A stretch of DNA of 64,000 nt from Streptomyces laurentii (GTDB lineage: Bacteria; Actinomycetota; Actinomycetes; Streptomycetales; Streptomycetaceae), in assembly GCA_002355495.1 (NCBI GenBank), contig AP017424.1, positions 4,591,501 to 4,655,500 of the forward strand, in the 5' to 3' direction. Shown one piece after another: positions 58,324 to 64,000 of the stretch (position 1 is its first letter; each line of letters starts with the position of its first letter). The translations under genes and the position numbers were made by a program. The notes under the pieces are model-generated. The model ran no database searches and was not told the DNA's origin. It worked only from the letters and a program-made list of their open reading frames with translations.

Positions 58324-58593
58324 ATGAGCATCATCGGATGGATCGTCCTCGGCCTGCTGGCCGGCCTCATCGCCAAGGTCCTGCTCCCCGGCCGCGACCC
58401 GGGCGGCGTCCTCGGCACGACCCTCATCGGCGTCGTCGGCGCGTTCCTCGGCGGCTGGCTGTCGGCCCGCTTCCTGGACCGCCCGATCACCCGCGACTTC
58501 TTCGACACCGCGACCTGGCTCTCGGCGATCGGCGGCTCGCTGGTGCTGCTGATCGGCTACCGCCTCCTGTTCGGCAACTCGCGCGAACGCTGA
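58324..58593 (+). CDS. GlsB/YeaQ/YmgE-family membrane protein
   Basis: The 89-residue protein has three short hydrophobic segments with the family hallmark IIGWIVLGLLAGLIAKVLLPG, GGVLGTTLIGVVGAFLGGWL and a final LSAIGGSLVLLIGYRLLFG. These stress-associated membrane proteins belong to the transglycosylase-associated (GlsB) group. The ATG has CCGGAC only upstream, so the ribosome site is weak. It lies between the divergent APC gene and the convergent alkB gene. Confidence 0.9.
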   Translation: MSIIGWIVLGLLAGLIAKVLLPGRDPGGVLGTTLIGVVGAFLGGWLSARFLDRPITRDFFDTATWLSAIGGSLVLLIGYRLLFGNSRER

Positions 58594-58690
58594 GCCCGCG
58601 GGACGGGAGACGACGCACCCGGATGTCGTCCGGCACCCGCTGGGCCGCTGGGCAGCTGAGCCCCGGGCGCCGGGCCGTACGGGCCCGCGC

Positions 58691-59314
58691 TCAGAGCCCC
58701 GTCTCGCGCAGGGTGATGTTCAGCCGCCCGCGCAGTCCCAGCGCGGGCTCGGCCGTCCCCGCGTACACCTTCGGCACGCCGTGGAACGCGCACCGCGACG
58801 GCCCGCCGAACACGAACAGGTCCCCGGACGCCAGCTCCACGTCCGTCCACGGCCGACCGCGGTCCTCGGTGTTCCCGAGCCGGAACACGCACGTGTCACC
58901 CAGGCTCACCGACACCACCGGAGCGGGTGAACGCTCTTCCCTGTCCTGGTGCATCCCCATCCGCGCGCCGTCGCCGTAGAAGTTGACGAGCCCGGTGTCG
59001 GGCGCGTACCCGCGGTGCCGGCCGTACGCCTCCACCAGCGCGGCCCGCCCCAACTCGACGAGCCAGTCCGGCAGTTCGACGGCGACCCCGTCCAGGTAGC
59101 GGTACGGAACCCAGCGCCGTCCGAGATGCAGCGAGCGCACCGACATCACCCCGCCGCCCGGCAGGACCGTCGACTCGTACGCCACCGGTCCCCGCCCGAA
59201 CTCCCGGCAGGCCTCGACCAGTTCACGCTGCCGCTCCAGCGGCAGCCACCCGGGCACGTGCACCGCCCCGGGCGCGGGCTCGGACCGCTCGCGCGGAAAC
59301 AGCCCTTCAGGCAC
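58691..59314 (-). CDS. alkB: AlkB-type alpha-ketoglutarate-dependent DNA dealkylase
   Basis: The 207-residue protein has the HxD...H iron motif: GMHQDREERS and CAFHGVPKVY. The C-terminal RGRLNITLRETGL provides the 2-oxoglutarate-binding Arg and the family's 'RxNxTxR' end. The substrate-recognition part has GLVNFYGDGARMGMH. It repairs N1-methyladenine and N3-methylcytosine. It overlaps the ogt gene by 8 bp, so both alkylation repair genes are co-expressed. Confidence 0.93.
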   Translation of the reverse strand: MPEGLFPRERSEPAPGAVHVPGWLPLERQRELVEACREFGRGPVAYESTVLPGGGVMSVRSLHLGRRWVPYRYLDGVAVELPDWLVELGRAALVEAYGRHRGYAPDTGLVNFYGDGARMGMHQDREERSPAPVVSVSLGDTCVFRLGNTEDRGRPWTDVELASGDLFVFGGPSRCAFHGVPKVYAGTAEPALGLRGRLNITLRETGL

Positions 59315-59819
59315 CGCCGTCGCTCTCCAGCTCCAGCAGCGCCCGCTTGCGCGGCAGCCCGGCCGCGTAGCCCCGCAGGCTCCCGTCCGCGCCGATCACC
59401 CGGTGACACGGCCGCACCACGAGCAGCGGATTGCGCCCGATCGCGGTGCCCACGGCCCGTACCCCGGCGCCGGACGCCCCGACCCGGCCGGCGATCTCCC
59501 CGTACGAGACGGTCGTCCCGTACGGGATCTCCTCCAGCGCCCGCCACACACGCCGCTGGAACTCCGTCCCGTACGTCTCGTCGTACGGGATGTCGAAGCC
59601 GTCCCGCTCGCCGGCGAAGTACGCGCCGAGCTGCCCGGCGATCTCCTCGAACGCCGCGTCCGCCCGGACCCAGCCCTCCTCGACCTCGGCGCCGCCCTTC
59701 TGCCCCTCCAGCGACAGCGACCGCAGCGCGACCCGCCCGTCACCGCCGGCCCGCCCCACCAGGAGCATCGCGCCGAGCGGCCCGTCGATGCGGGTGTACA
59801 GCATCCCGTTCGTCCTCAT
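59307..59819 (-). CDS. ogt: Methylated-DNA-protein cysteine S-methyltransferase
   Basis: The 170-residue protein has the active-site motif PCHRVIGADGSLRGYAAGLPRKRALLELE with the acceptor Cys in PCHR. Upstream RRVWRALEEIPYGTTVSYGEIAGRVG and RAVGTAIGRNPLLVV complete the helix-turn-helix DNA-binding fold. It removes O6-methylguanine damage. The length is standard for the Ogt type. It is coupled with the alkB gene. Confidence 0.93.
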   Translation of the reverse strand: MRTNGMLYTRIDGPLGAMLLVGRAGGDGRVALRSLSLEGQKGGAEVEEGWVRADAAFEEIAGQLGAYFAGERDGFDIPYDETYGTEFQRRVWRALEEIPYGTTVSYGEIAGRVGASGAGVRAVGTAIGRNPLLVVRPCHRVIGADGSLRGYAAGLPRKRALLELESDGGA

Positions 59820-59962
59820 GCCCTCCAGTGTGCGGCCCCGCCCCCACCCCCGGCTGGCGCTTTTCGGACACCACCCTCGCGGGTGCTGCGCGCCACGGGG
59901 GCAGGGGCGGGGCCGCTCGACCCTCTGACCTGCGTCAACGTAAGGAACTCACTGGGGCCCGG

Positions 59963-61084
59963 TCAGGTTGTCGGGGGTGTGGGACGGACCCGGCGCGACG
60001 GGTAGCGCGGATTCAGGAAGAGCGAGGGGAACGATCGGGGGCCGTGGCGGCGGTCGAGCCAGGCGGAGAGTCCAGTGAGGGAACCGGACAGCGTCGCCCG
60101 GAGCATGGTGGCGTGCAGATCGGCTGCTTCGTCGCGGCCGACGTCGGCAAGAAACCGGCTGTAACGGGCGTTCACGTCTTCCTGGTACTTCCCAATGGAC
60201 TCCAGAAACGTCCGTGCCGGCTCGGTGAGGCCGTGCGCGACACGGTGAGTGGATCGGGAGAGCGCGGCCGTATCGGCGGCCGTGAGAGTGCCGGTCACGT
60301 CTCGGAAGACGTAGGCCGCCATACCTGCCGGGCGCGTGATCCCCAGGCAGCGGGCAATCCGCCGGGTGAGGGTGCGCGCCTCGTGATCACACGCGCCCTC
60401 CATGACCACGCCGAGATTGCGCGTCGTGAGCGAGCCGGCGAGGTCGGGCGCGGAGTAGGTGCGCCCGTCGTGGCGGCGAAAGTTCACGCCGTACTGCGTC
60501 CGTACGATCTCGTCTCCCCGCAGCTGGTAGCTGCGGAACGAGCCGTAGTGAAGGCAGTCGTGCGCGTACGCCCGCAGGAGATCGAGCGCCGCCAGTTCGG
60601 GGTCCTCCGGTAGACCGGACGCGAGTGACCCGGCAACCGTGATCAGGGCCCGCATTTGCAGGTGCCGGTACCCCTGGTTCGGGTGGTGAAATCCGCCGTA
60701 CGCCCCTTCCCGCTCGGAGCGGATACCGACCATGACGCGATCGAGGGGCAGTAGCCGACTCAGCCCGAGAGTGGCGTACCGCGTCCGCAGTAGCGCGAGC
60801 CCGTCGTGAAAGGGGCGGATCTCCAGTCCAGCCGTGCGCCAGGCGGCCAGTACCCGGGGAAGCGGCCGGAACGTCACCTGGGGGTGCTGGCCGGCGAGGT
60901 CGGTCGTGCTGCTGCGCAGCTCGGCCAGTTTGGCGGCGAGGGCGATCGCGTCAGCCTCCCCGGACAGGTGCTCATGGGGAGCCAGCAAGCGGGGGATGCC
61001 AGTCAGCCGAGGGGTGTCTGCCCCCGAATCAGGGATCGGTGCGATTCCTGCACGCCTTCCGGCAGTTCGTCCGGGGAGAACCAC
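59963..61084 (-). CDS. Unknown protein overlapping a NUDIX gene
   Basis: The 373-codon frame encodes a soluble protein: DAIALAAKLAELRSSTTDLAGQHP, FHDGLALLRTRYATLG, DRVMVGIRSEREGAYGGFHHPNQGYRHLQMR, LLRAYAHDCLHYGSFRSYQLRGDE and TQYGVNFRRHDGRTYSAPDLAG. The HDCLHYGSFRS motif suggests a His-based metal site. I do not recognise a family. It overlaps the NUDIX gene by 82 bp at its 5' end. GTG 61084 (GGAGG just upstream) or TTG 60988 are both possible starts. Confidence 0.6.
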   Translation of the reverse strand: MVLPGRTAGRRAGIAPIPDSGADTPRLTGIPRLLAPHEHLSGEADAIALAAKLAELRSSTTDLAGQHPQVTFRPLPRVLAAWRTAGLEIRPFHDGLALLRTRYATLGLSRLLPLDRVMVGIRSEREGAYGGFHHPNQGYRHLQMRALITVAGSLASGLPEDPELAALDLLRAYAHDCLHYGSFRSYQLRGDEIVRTQYGVNFRRHDGRTYSAPDLAGSLTTRNLGVVMEGACDHEARTLTRRIARCLGITRPAGMAAYVFRDVTGTLTAADTAALSRSTHRVAHGLTEPARTFLESIGKYQEDVNARYSRFLADVGRDEAADLHATMLRATLSGSLTGLSAWLDRRHGPRSFPSLFLNPRYPSRRVRPTPPTT

Positions 61085-61461
61085 TGTGCCTCCAGGATCT
61101 CGAACGAGTCGATCTTGAGATCGCCGCCGATCAAAGTGGCCTCGTACGCCACTTCGATCCGCAGTCTGTATCCGCTTTTCAGGTGCACGAGCCGGCCGGC
61201 CTTGACCTCCAGCCCGGCTTCCTCACGTACCTCTCGTACGACCGTGGCGCCGAACTCCTCGCCCTTGATCGCATAACCGGTCGGCAGCCCCCACTGCCGC
61301 CCCTCGGGCCACATGCGGTGGCGCAGCAGCAGGACGCGTCCCGCGTCGTCGCGTACGACGCCGGTCACGCCGACCATGAACTTGGCGTGCGCGATCCACA
61401 GCACCCACCACTGCATGGGGCCGCGGATGATGCGCCACAGCCGGGCGATCAGTCGTTTCAT
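61003..61461 (-). CDS. NUDIX hydrolase
   Basis: The 152-residue protein has the NUDIX box G-X5-E-X7-REUXEEXGU visible as GEEFGATVVREVREEAGLEV. A first strand MVGVTGVVRDDAGRVLLLRHRMWPEGRQWGLPTG and the later QWFSPDELPEGV are usual. The N-terminal 20 residues (LIARLWRIIRGPMQWWVLWIAH) are hydrophobic and may associate with the membrane. It hydrolyses a nucleoside diphosphate linked to X; substrate unknown. Its 3' end overlaps the next gene. Confidence 0.9.
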   Translation of the reverse strand: MKRLIARLWRIIRGPMQWWVLWIAHAKFMVGVTGVVRDDAGRVLLLRHRMWPEGRQWGLPTGYAIKGEEFGATVVREVREEAGLEVKAGRLVHLKSGYRLRIEVAYEATLIGGDLKIDSFEILEAQWFSPDELPEGVQESHRSLIRGQTPLG

Positions 61462-61646
61462 GTCGTGCCTCTTTCATGGGTGCCGGGCTGCGGCCGGGGG
61501 CGGCCACGTCCGCGGCTGTCCGGGGACTGTCCAACGCCGCTGATCGGGCCAGTGACACGGTGACGAGCGGAGGTGCCAATGGCCGGCTCAGGGTCGACCA
61601 CGGCTGCCCCCAGGCCTGCCCCGCAGCATGACCGCCGACAGGTGCC

Positions 61647-61811
61647 TCACTGCCTGTCCGGCTTCATCCGGCAGCGGGGGCATCGGCATGGGGGATACGC
61701 GCTGGTGAGCAGGGGCGCGGCCCGCTCGCCGCCAAAGCCGGCGGTCAGGCGGCCCCGCTCTCGTACGACGTTGCCGGTCTTCCGGTCGACGTCGTACACA
61801 CGAATCGTCAT
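61647..61811 (-). CDS. Small hypothetical protein, 54 aa
   Basis: The short frame begins TIRVYDVDRKTGNVVRERG, with a beta-strand pattern (an 'I.VYDVD..TG.V..' start), and ends in a Cys-containing tail (PPCRCPRCRMKPDRQ) that may bind zinc. The ATG at 61811 is more credible than the 107-codon frame from 61970, because a GAAAGGA site precedes it. The minus strand places it in series with the NUDIX gene. Similar short proteins occur near regulator genes in streptomycetes, but I recognise no family. Confidence 0.45.
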   Translation of the reverse strand: MTIRVYDVDRKTGNVVRERGRLTAGFGGERAAPLLTSAYPPCRCPRCRMKPDRQ

Positions 61812-61985
61812 GCCCACAGCACGGGTCCTTTCCCCAGCCCAGTACGGGTGTCGCAGCAGTGCTGAACCAGTGCACAGTTTCGGAGGGCCCGACGGGCAAA
61901 GACGGACCGGACGTTTGGGCGGACGTTTTCGCCTTCCCGTGCGGGGCCACGGCGCTACGGTGAGGAGCAAAAGGCAGCCGCACGA

Positions 61986-63275
61986 GTGGTAGGCAGGGTC
62001 GTGAGCAGACTGGCGCAGTTACGACGCGCGGCCGGGCATACGCAGGAGTCGTTCGCGAAAGCCTTCGCCCAAGAGGCAGGACGCTTGGGCGTCGCCGCGT
62101 CAGTGAGCGTGCGACAGATCCGGCGCTGGGAGAAGGAGTCGCCCCCGCCGCTTCCTCACCCGGGCCAGCAGCTGGTGCTGGAAACGATGTTCGGCATTCC
62201 GCTGGTCGAGATGGGGTTCGAGGTTCCTCCTCATCGCGTGACGGCTCCCGAGGCGCCAGGTGACCCTGGAGGGGTGAAGGCGCCAGGTGACCCTGGAGGG
62301 GTGAAGCGGAGGACATTCGTCGCCGACGCCGGGGTGCTCGCCGCGGCTGCCCTCGTTCCTGCGCGGCCGGGCCCGAGGGTCGGCGCGGCCGACATCGCCC
62401 GACTGCGCGTGAGGCTCGACGGCTTGTACCGGACCGACCACACAGCGGGCAGCGGGCCGGCCATGACACAGGCGCACCGCATCGAGGGCGAGATCACGGG
62501 TGCCCTTGGAACGGCCTCGTACACCAGCCGTATCGGTCGTGAGCTGCAGACGATGCTCGCCGAGTTGCACGGTCACCAGGCGTGGTACGGCTATGACGGC
62601 GGGCGTATCGACCAGGGACGCACGGCCTGCGTGGAAGCCCTCACGGCGGCGCAACTCGTCGACGATCCACTTCTGCAGGTTTCCGTGCTGGAGACGCTGG
62701 TACTCCTCGCCATCAAGGCAGGTCGCACGTGGGAGGCCGCGAGCGCAGTCGAGAACGCCTACCGGCTCGCCATGCGCGCGGGTGCCGGGCACACGGTGTA
62801 CCTGGTGATCGCGCTGCGGGACGCGAACGTGGCCACCCACACGGGAGACCTTTCCGGGGCGCGCCGTGCCCTGAGCCGGGCCGTCAGCCACCAGGGGCGT
62901 GCGGACGCGGATGCCGAGGTGCCCAACTGGGCTCGGTTCGTCGGCCCGTTCGAAGTCGACTACGCCACGGCGGACATGTACGTGCGGGCCGGGCGGCCCG
63001 AACGCGCCGTGCCGTTCCTGCGGGCGGCTGCCCGGGGGATCGGGGGCGGACTGGCCCGGAACAGTGCCTCGTACCGCGTCAGACTCGCAGATGTGCTGCT
63101 TGCCGCTGGTGAGGTCGACGAGGCATGTGCCGAGGTGGGTGGCGTTCTGGACACCTGGGGCGGCATCTCGTCGCCCCGTCTGCTGGGCAAGATGCGTGAT
63201 TTCCAGAGGGCGGCCGGAGCGATCGACAGCCCGGCCGCCCGCGAGTGCGCGGCGCGCATTCACGAGACCGTGTGA
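61986..63275 (+). CDS. HTH regulator with TPR-like C-terminal domain
   Basis: The 429-residue protein has an N-terminal HTH (RLAQLRRAAGHTQESFAKAFAQEAGRLG, VSVRQIRRWEKESPPPLPHPGQQLVLETMFG). A disordered segment with a tandem APGDPGGVK repeat follows, then KRRTFVADAGVLAAAALVP (a twin-helix linker). A helical TPR-like domain completes it (QTMLAELHGHQAWYGYDGGRIDQGRTACVEALTAAQLVDDPLLQVSVLETLVLLAIKAGRTWEAASAVENAYRLAMRAG). This is the common actinobacterial 'XRE/tetratricopeptide' regulator design. Start GTG 61986; GTG 62001 is possible. The GNAT gene follows 11 bp later. Confidence 0.85.
   Translation: MVGRVVSRLAQLRRAAGHTQESFAKAFAQEAGRLGVAASVSVRQIRRWEKESPPPLPHPGQQLVLETMFGIPLVEMGFEVPPHRVTAPEAPGDPGGVKAPGDPGGVKRRTFVADAGVLAAAALVPARPGPRVGAADIARLRVRLDGLYRTDHTAGSGPAMTQAHRIEGEITGALGTASYTSRIGRELQTMLAELHGHQAWYGYDGGRIDQGRTACVEALTAAQLVDDPLLQVSVLETLVLLAIKAGRTWEAASAVENAYRLAMRAGAGHTVYLVIALRDANVATHTGDLSGARRALSRAVSHQGRADADAEVPNWARFVGPFEVDYATADMYVRAGRPERAVPFLRAAARGIGGGLARNSASYRVRLADVLLAAGEVDEACAEVGGVLDTWGGISSPRLLGKMRDFQRAAGAIDSPAARECAARIHETV
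62253..62306 (+). repeat. 27-bp exact tandem repeat in the regulator gene
   Basis: Two identical 27-bp units (62253-62279, 62280-62306) encode APGDPGGVK twice. This is in-frame and adds nine residues to the linker between HTH and TPR-like domains. Confidence 0.85.
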
Positions 63276-63286
63276 GAAGGCACCGA

Positions 63287-63841
63287 ATGACTCGGACCGA
63301 GGGAGTCTCTGTCGACCGGCTCGACGGGCCCGCCACCGCCGCGGCCGAGGACTTGTTCCGCCTGGTCTACGCCGACGTGTTTGCCGAACCGCCTTACAGC
63401 GAGACCGAAGAGCAGGTCACAGCGGCCTTCCGCCGCTTCCGCTCCCAGGCGCGCAAGGCCGGTTTCCGCAGCGCTCTCGCGAGCACTTCGGACGGCGAGC
63501 CGGTCGGCATGACGTACGGCTACCCGCTTGGCCCCGACACGCGGTGGTGGGACCAGCTGACCCGGCCCGTCTCCGAAGACGTGCGCCGCGAGGACGGCCG
63601 GCGGACCTTCGGGCTCATGGAACTCGCCGTACGTGGACCGTGGCGCGGACAGGGCATCGCGCGGCGCCTGCACGAGACGCTGCTCGACTGCACCGACGCC
63701 GAGAGGGTCCTGCTGAACGTCCACCCGGACAGCAAGGCGGCCGTGGCCGCGTACCGGGCCTGGGGGTACCGGAAGATCGGGGAGGCGCGCCCGTGGGCAG
63801 ACGCGGACCTCTACGACGTGATGGTGCTCGATCTGCGCTGA
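63287..63841 (+). CDS. GNAT-family N-acetyltransferase
   Basis: The 184-residue protein has the GNAT fold. Core strands are RLVYADVFAEPPYSETEEQVTAAFRRFRSQARKAGF, LASTSDGEPVGMTYGYPLG and LMELAVRGPWRGQGIARRLHETLLDCTDAERVLLNVHPDSKAAVAAYRAWGYRKIGEARPW. The acetyl-CoA loop is RGPWRGQGIARR (Q/RxxGxG). It is 11 bp after the HTH-TPR gene, thus probably co-transcribed. The acceptor is unknown. A hairpin follows the gene. Confidence 0.85.
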   Translation: MTRTEGVSVDRLDGPATAAAEDLFRLVYADVFAEPPYSETEEQVTAAFRRFRSQARKAGFRSALASTSDGEPVGMTYGYPLGPDTRWWDQLTRPVSEDVRREDGRRTFGLMELAVRGPWRGQGIARRLHETLLDCTDAERVLLNVHPDSKAAVAAYRAWGYRKIGEARPWADADLYDVMVLDLR

Positions 63842-63875
63842 GCGCGTACGCACTCCTGCGGCCGGACGAGCAGGA

Positions 63876-63926
63876 CACAACGGGGGCCGCCGTCGAGGCC
63901 GTCCTCGATGATGTGCCCCCGTTGTG
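63876..63926 (+). terminator. Long-loop hairpin after the GNAT gene
   Basis: CACAACGGGGGC and GCCCCCGTTGTG pair perfectly over a 27-base loop, in the interval after the GNAT stop codon. Moderate strength as a terminator. Confidence 0.55.
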
Positions 63927-63972
63927 CCCTGCGCGCTCAGCCTGACCGCGTCTGTGCGGTCGGCTCGCTTGC

Positions 63973-64000
63973 TCAGCGGTAGTTCACGAACTGGAGGGCG
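63973..64000 (-). CDS. C-terminal end of a minus-strand gene (partial)
   Basis: The last visible codons read ALQFVNYR followed by a stop (TCA at 63973-63975 on the plus strand). The gene starts beyond the window, so nothing can be said about its family; it is recorded to mark that a convergent gene enters the window here. Confidence 0.4.

Noticed and set aside
61986..63841. Prophage boundary suggested by HTH and GNAT genes
   Set aside because: No integrase, structural phage gene, tRNA or attachment repeat is present.
63961..64000. Sequence resembling a tRNA 5' half (GCTCAGCGGTAGTTC)
   Set aside because: No acceptor stem or T-arm can be drawn within the window. The minus strand instead reads as the end of a protein (ALQFVNYR stop).

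Overview
The window is very GC-rich with dense, often overlapping genes, many GTG starts and strong G+C hairpin terminators. Its families include DUF397/XRE-DUF5753, ATP-binding anti-sigma-like proteins, DUF4232 lipoproteins and an ACR3/ArsI arsenic set. A second nuo cluster sits beside korAB and htpX. This points to a Streptomyces (or close streptomycete) chromosome. The korAB - two-component - nuoABCHIJKLMN - mscL - htpX order agrees with my recollection of the S. coelicolor SCO4594-SCO4609 core-chromosome neighbourhood (from memory, not a search). I recognised no rRNA, tRNA, CRISPR array or insertion sequence.

Layout. 1-5.7 kb: end of a methyltransferase gene, gene remnants, a MarR regulator, an H-type lectin, a cold-shock protein, and an ECF sigma operon with a tiny membrane peptide and a Cys-rich membrane protein. 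5.8-9.8 kb: a Uma2 nuclease-like ORF and a Streptomyces regulatory island (HTH protein, ATP-binding protein, XRE-DUF5753, two DUF397 genes). 10-19.3 kb: secreted proteins, an ABC exporter, a ricin-type lectin, a two-component system, a beta-propeller lectin, a DUF4232 lipoprotein and a duplicated pair of unknown genes. 19.3-23.1 kb: a sigma-factor operon and small enzymes.

23.2-29.3 kb: an arsenic resistance island in two divergent lobes. One holds arsI, a flavoprotein, arsR and a GNAT gene. The other holds an ArsO-like monooxygenase, ACR3, a second arsR and arsC. 29.4-31.7 kb: a truncated mechanosensitive-channel gene and rarD. 31.9-35.6 kb: a sulfide/persulfide island with rhodaneses, an ETHE1-like dioxygenase and a TauE exporter, carrying three CsoR/CstR-type palindromes but no visible repressor gene.

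36.7-54.0 kb: korAB, a LuxR-type response regulator with two paralogous histidine kinases, then a ten-gene complex I cluster lacking nuoD, E, F and G. Its nuoM is frameshifted. Ferredoxin reduced by KorAB is a plausible electron donor for this partial complex (inference). 54-64 kb: mscL with a zinc-ribbon-like tail, htpX, a YccF protein, a barstar-like protein, an APC permease, DNA alkylation repair genes (alkB, ogt), and a NUDIX/XRE/GNAT group ending in the tail of a minus-strand gene.

Two genes (the ETHE1-rhodanese fusion and nuoM) lose frame at the same kind of CCCCCGG run, and one extra C restores both. This suggests either consensus errors in the sequence or real mutations, and should be checked against reads.
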